DNA of 64,000 nt from JANXUC01 sp964619065 (GCA_964619065.1 CAZUCC010000014.1:1-64000), one strand, 5' to 3'. Counted from the first letter of the stretch, positions 24,823-33,732 are shown. Made by a program: numbers and translations. The notes: generated by a model from the sequence alone, not told the origin.

Positions 24823-25587
24823 CTAGCGCCGGAACAAATCTGTAACCGCCTGCACCATCACATCGCGGCTGACTTCGGAAATAGCGCGTGTGAGCGGGAT
24901 ATCCTTGGGGCAGACTTCCACACAATTCTGCACATAGCCGCATTCCTGGATACCGCCATCGCCCATGAGCGCGGCGAGGCGCTCATGCTTGAGGGCTTTC
25001 CCGGTCGGGTGCGTGTTGAACAAGCGTACTTGTGCAATCGTTGCAGCGCCGACGAATCCTGTGTCTTCATTGAATTGCGGGCAGGCCTCCATGCAACAGC
25101 AGCAGGAGATGCAGCGGGAGATAGGATAAGCCTCTTCCTGCTCCTGCGGAGTCATGCGCGGGCCGGAGCCAAGATCGTAGGTGCCATCGACGGGAACCCA
25201 GGCTTTGACGGCCTTGAGGTTTTCGAAGAGGACGCTGCGGTCAACCGATAAATCGCGGACCACGGGAAACTTGGTAAGCGGTTCGATGCGGATCGGCTGC
25301 TCTAACTGATCGACGAGCGCTGAGCACGCCATGCGGGCTTTGCCGTTGATTACCATGGCGCAGGAACCGCAAACTTCTTCCAGGCAGTTGGCGTCGTAGG
25401 TGATGGGAGAGGTCGTGACGCCGGCCGTCGTCACCGGGTTAGCGGCAATCTCCATGAGGCTGGAGATCACATTCATGCCGGGCTTCCACGGGATTTCGAA
25501 GCCCTCCCATTGGGCGGGGCTTTTAGGATCAGCTTGGCGCTTGATCTTGAAGGCTACGGTTCTTGTCTTTTTCTGTGATTCAGCCAT
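24823..25587 (-). CDS. sdhB: succinate dehydrogenase iron-sulfur subunit
   Basis: 254 residues. Three iron-sulfur centres are visible: the [2Fe-2S] region CLEEVCGSCAMVINGKARMAC, and the [4Fe-4S] and [3Fe-4S] regions in CISCCCCMEACP and CGYVQNCVEVCPKDIP. It passes electrons from SdhA to the SdhC heme subunit in complex II. It is last of sdhC-sdhA-sdhB, 18 nt after sdhA. Confidence 0.96.
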   Translation of the reverse strand: MAESQKKTRTVAFKIKRQADPKSPAQWEGFEIPWKPGMNVISSLMEIAANPVTTAGVTTSPITYDANCLEEVCGSCAMVINGKARMACSALVDQLEQPIRIEPLTKFPVVRDLSVDRSVLFENLKAVKAWVPVDGTYDLGSGPRMTPQEQEEAYPISRCISCCCCMEACPQFNEDTGFVGAATIAQVRLFNTHPTGKALKHERLAALMGDGGIQECGYVQNCVEVCPKDIPLTRAISEVSRDVMVQAVTDLFRR

Positions 25588-25605
25588 GATTTTATCGGAC
25601 TCGCG

Positions 25606-27389
25606 TTACTTCACCGCGTCGTAACGGCGCGGGCGCAGCGGCACCAAAGATGTGTCGATTGACTCGAATTCAAAGCGCGGTTCGTCGGCATCCGGTGCAA
25701 AATAAGCTTTCGTGGTCTTGAGCCAGTTCTTGTCGTCGCGCTCGGGAAAGTCCGGCTTGTAGTGTGCGCCACGTGATTCATCGCGCATCCCCGCGCCTTG
25801 GGCAATCACGCGCGCCAGTTGCAACATGTTGTAAAGCTGCCGCGTAAAGACCACGCTCGTGTTCGCCCACTGCGTGCGGTCACTCAAGTTGACGTTCTTC
25901 ATGCGCTCTAGCAGATCGACGATCTTGGAGTCGGCTTCGCGACAGGATTTGTTGTAGCGGATCACCGTGCAGTAGCGCGTCATCAGTTCACCAAGTTCGC
26001 GCCAGAGACGGAATGGATTCTCGGTGCCTTGGTTGTTCATCAGGCCCGTGTTCATCTCTTCCTGGCGCCTACGCTCGGCTTCGAAAAATCCGTTACTCGT
26101 CGCCGCTGGCAGGCTCTTGGCACACTTCATGGTCTTGGGGGNNNNNNNNNNAATCCACCGTAGATGCAGGATACGAGGGAATTCGCACCCAGCCGTTTCG
26201 CGCCGTGGTACTGGTACTCGCACTCACCCGCCGCATACACGCCAGGAATATTGGTTTGCTGCTGGAAATCCACCCACAGACCACCCATCGTATAGTGCAT
26301 GCCGGGGAAGATCTTCATGGGCACATCGCGCGGACCGTCGCCGACAAACTTCTGGTAAATCTCGAGAATGCCTTCGAGCTTCTTGTCGAGAATCTTGCGG
26401 TCGATGTGCGTCAGGTCGAGATAGACCATGGGCTGACCGTCGATGCCCAGTTCGTTTTCATACACGACTTTATGAATCGCCCGCGTGGCGACGTCGCGTG
26501 GGATGAGATTGCCATACTTCGGGTACCACTCTTCGAGGAAGTACCAGCGCTCGCTCTCCGGGATGGACTTGGCAGCGCGCTGGTCGCCTTTCTGTTTCGG
26601 AACCCAAACACGGCCGCCTTCGCCACGGGCGGATTCGGACATTAAGCGCAGCTTGTCTTCGCCGGGGATCGCGGTCGGGTGGACCTGGATGAACTCGCCG
26701 TTGGCGTAGTAAGCACCCTGCTGGTAGAGGGCAGACTGCGCTGATCCCGTGCAGACCACGGAGTTGGTGGACTTGCCGAAGATAGCTCCAATGCCGCCCG
26801 TGCAAATGATGATGGCGTCGGCAGGGAAGGTGCGCACTTCCATGCTGCGCAGATTCATGGCGCAGATGCCGCGGCAGACGCGCTTGTTATCCAACACGGC
26901 AGAGAGGAATTCCCAGCTTTCGTACTTCTTAACCCTACCTTCGGATTCAAAGCGGCGAACTTGTTCGTCGAGCGCATACAACAGTTGCTGGCCGGTGGTA
27001 GCTCCAGCGAAGGCAGTGCGGTTATAGAGTGTGCCTCCGAAACGACGAAAGTCGAGCAGCCCTTCCGGCGTACGGTTGAAGGGAACACCCATGCGGTCGA
27101 GCAAGTCGATAATACCCGGGGCGGCGTCGCACATGGCCTTCACGGGCGGCTGATTGGCGAGGAAGTCCCCGCCGTAGACGGTGTCGTCGAGGTGCTGCGC
27201 AGTGGAGTCACCTTCGCCCTTCAAGTTCTTGGCTGCATTGATGCCACCCTGCGCGCACACGGAGTGCGAGCGCTTCACCGGGACGATGGAGAACAGATCA
27301 ACCGATCCGCCCATCTCGGCGATCTTGATGACCGCCGACAAGCCAGCCAACCCGCCGCCGACCACAATAATCTTTGGAATTGCCGCCAT
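25606..27389 (-). CDS. sdhA: succinate dehydrogenase flavoprotein subunit, interrupted by an assembly gap
   Basis: Oxidises succinate to fumarate on covalent FAD. Start ATG 27389 (MAAIPKIIVVGGGLAGLSAV, the FAD-binding fold); later HSVCAQGGINAAKN with the FAD-linking His context, HPTAIPGEDKL, SESARGEGG, and the C-terminal YNKSCREADSKIV. A run of 10 N at 26142-26151 falls after SLVSCIYGG and before PKTMKCAKSLPAA. The two halves are in different frames across 10 N but would join in frame if the true gap is a multiple of 3, for example 9. I therefore treat it as one intact gene. It is transcribed sdhC-sdhA-sdhB. Confidence 0.93.
26142..26151. other. assembly gap of 10 N
   Basis: Ten unknown bases within sdhA. 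The flanking coding frames fit only if the missing length is a multiple of 3, so the stated length of 10 is a placeholder. Confidence 0.95.
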
Positions 27390-27448
27390 GAGTTCAGTTC
27401 CAATCCGCCGGACGTCCGGGGTAAAAAATAAGAAAGTAAGATTGCGCG

Positions 27449-28198
27449 CTACGCCAAGAACCGCAGTCCAGTTGCCGCAAGCGCTGCAGAGTCCAGTGAT
27501 TGCTGCTGGTAAAAAATAAACGAGAAAATTGAGGCCAGCCCCATCAGCAGTAAGACCCCTCCAATAGCGGCACACACGAATCCAAAACGCTTGCGCGCGA
27601 GATCACCACTGGTAATTCCCCACTTGGCAGCAAACAGCCACAAACCATAAGCAAAGTGCCATGCAGCGCAAGTGAGCCCCATCATGTAGAAGAGCACGAT
27701 CAGCGGATTGTGGAAAGATGCCTGCACCTTCGCAAAAGCAAGATGAGGGTTCTCCATCAGGTGAGCGCCGGTAAAACGCATTTCCCAGGTATGGAACGCG
27801 ATATAGGCAAAGGCGATGCCGCCGGTCCAGCGCTGTGCCGTGTACATCCAGTTGCCCATCCAGGGGTAACTGATCAAGTTGGAATCGCCGCGCCACCAAA
27901 TGTAGAAGCCATAAAGCGCGTGAAACAGTATGGGCAGCCAGATGCCAAAAATCTCCAGCCCCAGTACAAACGGGAAGCCGACCAGAAACTCGACCTGCTT
28001 GTTGTAGGCAGCGGGTCCGCGCGTGGCGAAGGCGTTGGAAAGAATGTGTTCAACAAGAAACGCGCCCACAGGGATTACGCCACTCAGCGAATGTAGGCGG
28101 CGGAGAAAAAAGCTGAAGCCCTGGCCGGCGCGAAGCGGAGCCACTCCACTATTCACAATGCTGCCAGCCTCGCTAACCGCCGGAACGCTCGATGCCAC
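27449..28198 (-). CDS. sdhC: succinate dehydrogenase cytochrome b subunit, Bacillus type
   Basis: 249 residues from a GTG at 28198 that has GGGAG 5 nt upstream; the frame is open to a TTG at 28270. Five hydrophobic segments and several conserved His (LRRLHSLSG, LVEHILS, LFHALYGF, FHTWEM, AAWHFAYG) match the di-heme, five-helix SdhC of Bacillus-type complex II, which lacks a separate SdhD. It anchors SdhAB and reduces menaquinone. It is first in the operon, 59 nt before sdhA. The repeat copy 2 lies upstream. Confidence 0.92.
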   Translation of the reverse strand: MASSVPAVSEAGSIVNSGVAPLRAGQGFSFFLRRLHSLSGVIPVGAFLVEHILSNAFATRGPAAYNKQVEFLVGFPFVLGLEIFGIWLPILFHALYGFYIWWRGDSNLISYPWMGNWMYTAQRWTGGIAFAYIAFHTWEMRFTGAHLMENPHLAFAKVQASFHNPLIVLFYMMGLTCAAWHFAYGLWLFAAKWGITSGDLARKRFGFVCAAIGGVLLLMGLASIFSFIFYQQQSLDSAALAATGLRFLA

Positions 28199-28286
28199 GG
28201 GTTCTCCCTTACTGGTCGAATCGCTTATGCGCAACCCTTGATTATCTTTTTGTGCGGTAAGGGAAGTCAAGGACGGGTGTGGTTTG

Positions 28287-28450
28287 GTAGTGGGTCAGTT
28301 TGGATATTTTCTACAAAATTGTCATTCCGAAGCGCGGCAGTAGCGCGCGAGGAATCTGCTCTTTACTGCCAGGAGTAAATTCCTCGCCGATCGACCTGGC
28401 CCGGAATGACAGAGCCAGAGCAGTGTATTTACGAAACTGCATCACGACCC
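28287..28450. repeat. nested-palindrome MITE-like repeat, copy 2 (decayed)
   Basis: About 164 bp that match 18607-18762 along their length. The middle repeat is still paired (TGTCATTCCG with CGGAATGACA). The inner repeat has mismatches (GAGGAATCTGCTC against GAGTAAATTCCTC) and the outer ends have diverged (GTGGGTCAGTTT against AAACTGCATCAC). It sits between sdhC and rdgB, both on the - strand. The rest of 28199-28583 shows no gene. Confidence 0.8.
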
Positions 28451-28583
28451 GCGGTTACCCGGATGTTTCGCACATTCGCAAAATGGTTCCGCTGATTTTC
28501 TCCTGACTTATGAGGGTCGATAGAGGTTCACTGCGATAATCCGGTGGTAATTTTCGAAGTCTCGATCCGCGGTGCTCTGGCCG

Positions 28584-29210
28584 TTATCGACTGCTGTACC
28601 ATTCCAGGAACTTCCGGAACGCTGCGCCGCGGTGGCTCACGAGGGCTTTCTCTTCAGGCGTGAGTTCGGCGAAAGTCTTGTTGAGTTGCGGGAAGAAAAA
28701 TAGCGGATCGTAGCCGAAGCCGTGGGTTCCCCGTGGCGTATCCAGGATCACCCCCTGGGCTTGACCGGAAAACACAGCGAGCACCTCGCCGTTGCGTGCG
28801 GCGGCGAGAACACAAACGAAGCGAGCGGTTCTTTGCTCGGGGGGAATCGTGGCGAGTTCGCGCAGCAGACGGGCGTTGTTCGCGTCGTCGCATGAATTCA
28901 CAAAGGAATTGGCGCTACCTGCACCGCCTTCCAGCGCGGCATAGCGGGCGGAATGCACGCCGGGCGCGCCGTCCAGGGCATCGACCTCGAGACCCGAGTC
29001 GTCGGCAAGCACGATTTCTCCCGGAGCATGCAGGCTGTACTGTGCGGCTTTCTTTCGAGCATTGGCTTCAAAGGTCAGACCATCTTCGACTACTTCAGGT
29101 AAGGACTGGAAGTTCGGAATCCCGAGAATGGTTATGCGGAACGGTACAGCGGCACCAGCAAAGTCGCGGAGCTTACCGGCATTCGAAGTGGCGATCAGAA
29201 CGGATGGCAT
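28584..29210 (-). CDS. rdgB: XTP/dITP diphosphatase (HAM1 family)
   Basis: Removes ITP, dITP and XTP from the nucleotide pool. 208 residues from the ATG at 29210 (MPSVLIATSNAGKLRDF, the family N-terminus); an upstream ATG at 29255 is less likely. Seen: TFEANARKKA, LADDSGLEVDALDGAPGVHS with the catalytic Asp pair, the substrate segment GTHGFGYDPLFF, and LVSHRGAAFRKF. Confidence 0.93.
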   Translation of the reverse strand: MPSVLIATSNAGKLRDFAGAAVPFRITILGIPNFQSLPEVVEDGLTFEANARKKAAQYSLHAPGEIVLADDSGLEVDALDGAPGVHSARYAALEGGAGSANSFVNSCDDANNARLLRELATIPPEQRTARFVCVLAAARNGEVLAVFSGQAQGVILDTPRGTHGFGYDPLFFFPQLNKTFAELTPEEKALVSHRGAAFRKFLEWYSSR

Positions 29211-29466
29211 GACATGAGAAGAGATGGCTCTTGGCACCACCTCTTTCGGCAGCATACTGGAAGCGAGCTGTGGAAAAACCCCTGGCTTTGGGCAATAAAT
29301 TTATCATCCCGCAATGCCGCTGCAACGCGGCTGCAACATCCGCAGCCTAGAGTCCGGGGTACCGAGGTGGAACTGCCCTTGAATGGGCACAGCCGCAAGT
29401 CCCCGCGCTAGAGACGGAGCTCGGGGACTGCGGCTATTATTTTTGGGTAGTCTGGGGCTATTGGAA

Positions 29467-30621
29467 CTACGCTGTAGCGGCTTCCGACGCGTGCTGAGGG
29501 GCTTCTGCGGACGTGCGGCGCTGTTTCTGCAATTCCGCCAGGAAATCAGCCTGGCTAATGTCGGCCTCGCTGCGTACCAAGTCAAGAAGCGCGTCATCAC
29601 TGACGGAGCCAGCGGGCAACTGTTCGAGCGGAACAAATTCTCGAGGAATGCAGCGCAGTTCGGGCGCAACGCCAGGTTGCGATACCAGAAAGTCCAGAAA
29701 CCCTTCGACGGCGGCGCGCTGCTGTTCGGTTTCTGCCAGAAATTCAATCCCCATTCCATAGCTGGGATGCAACACGCGAACGGAACCCCCCGCCGCTGCG
29801 AAAGTACCGCGCGCTTGCAGAATCAGATCGAGGCGTGTGCCCATAGGGAAGGGTGATTCGGATTCGACGTAGCAAGCGCCGAGACTCAAGTCGGTAAGCT
29901 TGCAGAGAACCCCGGAAGCCGCCTCTTTTTCAGGCGAAATTTGCTGGCTGGAGTCGAGCCAGGTGCTGAGCGCCAGATGCGCATCCTCGGAAAGATTCTC
30001 GAAGCGCACGCCGGTTTCCCCGGTAGATCGTGACCAGGCTACGACACCGTGGCCATCAACCGGCGCCAAGCGTTCGGGTAAGGCAAAGCGAAATGACAGG
30101 TCGGCAAAATTAGCCACTGGACGCGAAATCAAAACATCCATACCCGTTTCGCTGACGTCGAGCAGAATCCCCTCAACATTTTCCGCATCCGGCCAACTCA
30201 GGTTCACAGGAATCTGAATGGGAACGCGCGTTGTGCGGCGGCGCTCGCGACTCATCAAACTCTTCGTCGCCAGCAGGACGGAACGGATTTGGGACAGCGA
30301 GACGGGCTTATAGACGATGAAGTGCGCTCCCAGCCGCAATGCGGCAGCACGCTCCGATTCATCCTGCAGAAGGAGCACGGAGAGCAGGGAAGCTGCACCA
30401 CTCGCCGGGCGCACGACCTCCAGAACTGACGTTGCGGATCCACTATCGTCAAACTCGGCAAATACGAGGTCGGGCGGCTGCTCCGTGAGTCTGGCAAGCG
30501 CTTCGGCAGCGTTTGGGACACACGTAACATCGACTCCCTGACTGCGTAGCAAGCTCGTCAGAGTGTCCACGGCAACCGTGTCCTGCACCACGAGAAGTGC
30601 GCGAATATTGGCTATGCCCAT
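29467..30621 (-). CDS. PilZ-domain protein with a pseudo-receiver domain
   Basis: 384 residues: a receiver-like domain (about 1-125) and two PilZ-like domains (about 130-230 and 235-330). The receiver has Glu56 where the phospho-acceptor Asp normally sits (DLVFAEFD) but keeps the Lys of the KP motif (VYKPVS), so it may mimic the phosphorylated state. PilZ 1 has the Arg cluster RERRRTTR and DVSETG of c-di-GMP binders; PilZ 2 keeps only DLSLGACYVE. The C-terminal tail is helical. It is probably a c-di-GMP effector. A small coiled-coil gene lies 30 nt upstream. Confidence 0.82.
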   Translation of the reverse strand: MGIANIRALLVVQDTVAVDTLTSLLRSQGVDVTCVPNAAEALARLTEQPPDLVFAEFDDSGSATSVLEVVRPASGAASLLSVLLLQDESERAAALRLGAHFIVYKPVSLSQIRSVLLATKSLMSRERRRTTRVPIQIPVNLSWPDAENVEGILLDVSETGMDVLISRPVANFADLSFRFALPERLAPVDGHGVVAWSRSTGETGVRFENLSEDAHLALSTWLDSSQQISPEKEAASGVLCKLTDLSLGACYVESESPFPMGTRLDLILQARGTFAAAGGSVRVLHPSYGMGIEFLAETEQQRAAVEGFLDFLVSQPGVAPELRCIPREFVPLEQLPAGSVSDDALLDLVRSEADISQADFLAELQKQRRTSAEAPQHASEAATA

Positions 30622-30651
30622 CGCGGATTCTTTCTTAGGATCAGCAAATTC

Positions 30652-30912
30652 TTACGGCCAGCGCGGAACCGTGGTGCGAGCAGGTGCGGCTGGTTTGGAC
30701 GCAGAAGCCGGACTCGCGCCTGCTGCGGCGCTCCGGGCTGCGGGTATCGATCCCGGAGCCAATTCACCCAGCGAGGCCTCCCCAGAGTCCTCTGCCAATA
30801 AAGATGCCACCGACTTCAGCGTTTCTGCCGCTCCTTGTAACGCCTCAATTTGTTTGCCCAGCTCCGCGTATTGCGCCTGTTTACGGCGCAGAACCTCATG
30901 GATGTCCTTCAT
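30652..30912 (-). CDS. small coiled-coil protein, unknown function
   Basis: 86 residues. The N-terminal 45 residues form a heptad-like helix (MKDIHEVLRRKQAQYAELG, then QIEALQGAAETLK); the rest is Ala, Pro and Ser rich. Small proteins with the start MKDIHEVLR and an LLAED element are common in Acidobacteria. It is 30 nt upstream of the PilZ gene on the same strand and may be co-transcribed. Confidence 0.65.
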   Translation of the reverse strand: MKDIHEVLRRKQAQYAELGKQIEALQGAAETLKSVASLLAEDSGEASLGELAPGSIPAARSAAAGASPASASKPAAPARTTVPRWP

Positions 30913-31020
30913 GGGTACCCCCCATCAAGAATCTAGGTCGCCTGGCACCCTGGGTCAATTCCGAAGGCCCCTATCGCAATTACGTCAGTAATCGGCGAAT
31001 GTATCCCAAAAGGAAGTTGC

Positions 31021-31056
31021 AAAATAGCAAGGGGCTCCATTGTCTGGAGCCCCTTG
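31021..31056 (-). terminator. intrinsic terminator behind the PEP-CTERM gene
   Basis: A 12-bp perfect stem CAAGGGGCTCCA / TGGAGCCCCTTG (31028-31039 with 31045-31056) with a 5-nt loop, followed on the - strand by CTATTTT. It lies 28 nt beyond the stop at 31085. Confidence 0.85.
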
Positions 31057-31084
31057 GAGAGTTCGCGCCCTGTTGGCGAGAAAG

Positions 31085-31687
31085 TTATCCGAGATTCCAC
31101 TTGCGGCGTACGAGAGCAGCCATTCCGAGAAGGCCAGTGCCCAACATGCTCAGCGTACCGGGCTCAGGCACGGGCATGGCAATGTTGACGTCGACACTGC
31201 CGATTTTGATGTTACCGTTGCGCAATGTGCCATCAGCGGTAAAAACGCCGAACACCTTGTGCCCATTCAACATGCCCACAAGTCCACCCTGGAGGACAAC
31301 CAAGCCATGCCCATATTGGGTCATGGTGACGGGAGTACTGAAGGAGCCCTGGAAAATCGTGGCATTGGGAAGGCCAGCCATGGAGCCGTTGAGGTTGATT
31401 GTAAAGCTTCCACCCCCTGCGAACGTTGCGCCGGAGAGGGAGCTACCGGTCATTGCACCGGTTGAGAACGTGAGACGGCCCAGGTTCAATCCAGCAAAGT
31501 TCTGGCCGCCCAGACCCTTGACCAAGCCTACCTTCGAAGGCGAGGTGAAACCTGAACTCGATGAAGTGGAAAGGCCGTTGCTGCCAACCCAAAGGTTGCC
31601 ACCTTGGCTGCTAATGTCAACACTGCTTGCCATTGCGCTCAGCGGTAGAGCCAAAGTCAACAGCGCCAGTAAAGTTAGTTTCTTCAT
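31085..31687 (-). CDS. PEP-CTERM sorting-domain protein
   Basis: 200 residues. A signal peptide (MKKLTLLALLTLALPLSAMA) is followed by a Gly/Ser/Asn-rich body and a C-terminal PEP-CTERM signal: VPEPGTLSMLGTGLLG, a hydrophobic helix, then RRKWNLG. Proteins of this kind are processed by exosortase and released to the cell surface or matrix. No exosortase gene is in this window. AGGAGG lies upstream of the start. The molecular role of the body is unknown. Confidence 0.88.
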   Translation of the reverse strand: MKKLTLLALLTLALPLSAMASSVDISSQGGNLWVGSNGLSTSSSSGFTSPSKVGLVKGLGGQNFAGLNLGRLTFSTGAMTGSSLSGATFAGGGSFTINLNGSMAGLPNATIFQGSFSTPVTMTQYGHGLVVLQGGLVGMLNGHKVFGVFTADGTLRNGNIKIGSVDVNIAMPVPEPGTLSMLGTGLLGMAALVRRKWNLG

Positions 31688-31849
31688 AATCTTGTGCTTC
31701 CTCCTAGACCTGTCTTTCAGAGCTTCCGGGTCTAATGGGGGTAAGACCAGAACCAGAACGGCTTGTCGAACACACGGAATAGTGCATCCGCCCTGCCAGA
31801 AGGCAGATTTGCTGAAACTATCTATATTTCAACGGCTTAGGCTCTGTCT

Positions 31850-32065
31850 CTGAGTGTGGCACCTTGCCGAGTGTGCAGAAGTTTGCGTAGGCTAAGTCCC
31901 CTCGGCCTCAGGGCTGGAGAACATGGCACGTGGGTGCCAGGGAGATGGCCGGAAAGTTGTATTTTCACGTCTGAGGGAGTGCGTTAAAGTCCGACTTGAG
32001 CAGTTCTGGGGGAGGGCTGTTCGGGCGCTCTGTGACCCTTCGGGTCCGGAGCGCTCTTTTATTTT
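31850..32065 (+). ncRNA. candidate structured non-coding RNA
   Basis: The sequence before the terminator at 32025-32065 can fold. CTGAG (31850-31854) pairs with CTCAG (31907-31911); inside it GCCGAG (31866-31871) pairs with CTCGGC (31901-31906); inside that TGTGCA pairs with TGCGTA across GAAGTT. TGGCACC (31857-31863), in the bulge, can pair with GGTGCCA (31933-31939) as a pseudoknot. No family is identified; a vague match to 6S RNA (AGTCCCCT) is not enough. No promoter is clear. Confidence 0.35.
32025..32065 (+). terminator. strong intrinsic terminator with no + strand gene before it
   Basis: GCGCTC (32025-32030) pairs with GAGCGC (32049-32054), enclosing GACCC-TTC-GGGTC, and is followed by TCTTTTATTTT. 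No + strand coding sequence ends within 1.5 kb upstream, so it probably ends a non-coding transcript. Confidence 0.65.
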
Positions 32066-32145
32066 GCCCGTATCTAGAATTTTCGTGGGAGCTGAGTTAT
32101 TCCTGGGACACTAACTCTCTTTGGAATTCGATGAGTAGCGCCCGA

Positions 32146-33333
32146 TTAGTCAGCCGTGCAATCCTGCGCGGAACTGATCAACACGCTGGTGTCGGGATAG
32201 CTGTATGCACCTTTGAACGCGCTGGAAGGATTCTCACGCGCGAACCACTGTAGCAGGGCCTCGGTCTGCGGGTGGTAGGTGAATCCGTGCAGAGTGACGG
32301 GAAACGTTGAATTGGCGAGCACTTCGATGGGGTCGCCCGTTTCCAGAGTTCCCTGACACCCGCTACCGTTGGGAAACTGCCAGGCGGGTCCCGCGTTTGT
32401 GATAAACGGATCGTTACGCCACGCGGAAATCTCGTGGCTCAGAGGGGTAATATCGGAAAATGATGAGAAAATCCCTTCACTAGCCCAGCTCGCCCAGGCA
32501 AAAGTCTGGATGGCGGGATGGCCCGGGGTGCTCGCGTCAAACGCGGTATGGAAGCCGAGGACACAGCAATTGCCGGGATCGCCAAAGTAGAGAAAAACGT
32601 TGTTGCTAAGGAAAAGGGGGAGCTCCTGCGGTTTTTGCCCTTCGACCTGCAACAGAGTGCTGAGCTGCGAGTTGAAGAAGTCGCCGTTCAGCGTGGCGAG
32701 AAATGTTCCATCGGAAAGCTGGAAGACCTGGGACTGACCAAAGGGCACTACGATGGTCACAGGTGTGAGCATACGTGGCCGGTTCAACGTGGTGTGCCAG
32801 GTCTCCTTCATCACACTGAAGAATTCGGCTCGCTGCACGGCGTCGCCAAACTGCCCGATACCGGTGCTGTATGCGGACTTCACAAAATCCGGAGAATTCA
32901 GAGTCTTTCGCAGGACCGGATCGATATTGATGGAAATGTTGTTGCCATTTGCGTCCAGCCATTCCTCGAAAAAGAAGTTGAGCGGAACCGCGGCTGTATT
33001 GACCCGGGTTTCCCCACCACGCTGTGGATCGCCGCCCACCATGAAGTAAGGGTAAGGGGATGTTCCAAAAGAAAACGCACCCGCAAAGAACGGAATTGTA
33101 CGAAGGGCAGTGGGTGTGCCGGGAGCGGCCGCTGCGGCAGCGCGCATGGCGGAAGTCAATCCGGCCGGCATCTTGTTGAAGCGAGCAAAACGCGCATGAG
33201 CACCGGTTTGCTCGAGAAAGTTGCCGGAGACTTGAGGCGCTATCTTGGCAGCCTTACCGCGTCCCGCTTGAGCGGATGCGTCACATAGCGACAGCAGTCC
33301 GGCTAGAAAAATGACGCACAACGGTCGACGCAT
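32146..33333 (-). CDS. large secreted protein, unknown function
   Basis: 395 residues with a signal peptide (about 1-22). The N-terminal third is Ala-rich. The body has NNVFLYFGDPGNCCVLGFHTA and, near residue 300, ITPLSHEISAWRNDPFITN. The HE followed at a fixed distance by a DP resembles a motif seen in secreted zinc-peptidase-like proteins, but I cannot confirm a peptidase. GAGGAG precedes the start. It lies alone between the candidate RNA and the tRNA. Confidence 0.7.
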   Translation of the reverse strand: MRRPLCVIFLAGLLSLCDASAQAGRGKAAKIAPQVSGNFLEQTGAHARFARFNKMPAGLTSAMRAAAAAAPGTPTALRTIPFFAGAFSFGTSPYPYFMVGGDPQRGGETRVNTAAVPLNFFFEEWLDANGNNISINIDPVLRKTLNSPDFVKSAYSTGIGQFGDAVQRAEFFSVMKETWHTTLNRPRMLTPVTIVVPFGQSQVFQLSDGTFLATLNGDFFNSQLSTLLQVEGQKPQELPLFLSNNVFLYFGDPGNCCVLGFHTAFDASTPGHPAIQTFAWASWASEGIFSSFSDITPLSHEISAWRNDPFITNAGPAWQFPNGSGCQGTLETGDPIEVLANSTFPVTLHGFTYHPQTEALLQWFARENPSSAFKGAYSYPDTSVLISSAQDCTAD

Positions 33334-33655
33334 GGAATGAGTCTCCTCGGAGAATGAGTGTTGCTAGGATTGCTTTGCGGCGAAGTGGAGGCTCCCACAC
33401 GTCGCCCTCGGGCTATCCTTCGAACGAACCGTAGGGAGGAAGCGAACCGACGGAGAGCGCAACCGCTTCTCTTCCGCCATATGAGCAGATTCTCCGCCCC
33501 TGTAGGTCGTGGTGTCAAGCGGAACTGACCGCCTGTGAAATCAAGCGGGCAGCTTGGCAGGCGACGATCAGAAGATCGCGAATGATTCCCCTGCCAACAA
33601 CGGACCTGAATCTGTCACGAAACGATGGACATGAGAGATGGACATGAGAATAGAA
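33334..33655. other. 322-bp region without a gene; 13-bp tandem repeat
   Basis: No gene or known RNA seen. At 33624-33649 the 13-mer GATGGACATGAGA occurs twice in tandem, ending 6 nt from the tRNA 3' end. There is no integrase nearby, so an attachment site is unlikely. Confidence 0.5.

Positions 33656-33732
<77 letters not shown>

Larger units (their letters stand above)
31688..32145. other. 458-bp intergenic region without a credible gene
   Basis: It holds the upstream region of the PEP-CTERM gene on the - strand and a candidate structured RNA ending in a strong + strand terminator (separate entries). A 63-codon open frame at 31923-32114 runs through the terminator hairpin and is not credible. 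Confidence 0.6.

Noticed and set aside
25606..27389. Frameshifted pseudogene sdhA
   Set aside because: The frame change coincides exactly with a 10-N gap of arbitrary length; both halves are otherwise intact.
28300..28506. 68-codon open frame (and a similar one at 18617)
   Set aside because: Both arise from the palindromic repeat sequence and show the same peptide only because the repeat is shared.
30684..31853. 389-codon open frame on the + strand
   Set aside because: It runs antisense through the coiled-coil gene, a terminator hairpin and the PEP-CTERM gene; its composition is that of a shadow frame.
31850..32020. 6S RNA
   Set aside because: A short match to AGTCCCCT exists, but I could not build the single long hairpin with a central bubble that defines 6S; left as an unnamed candidate.
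33334..33655. Integrative element at the tRNA-Arg gene
   Set aside because: No integrase, no partial tRNA duplicate and no change in gene content beyond the tRNA.
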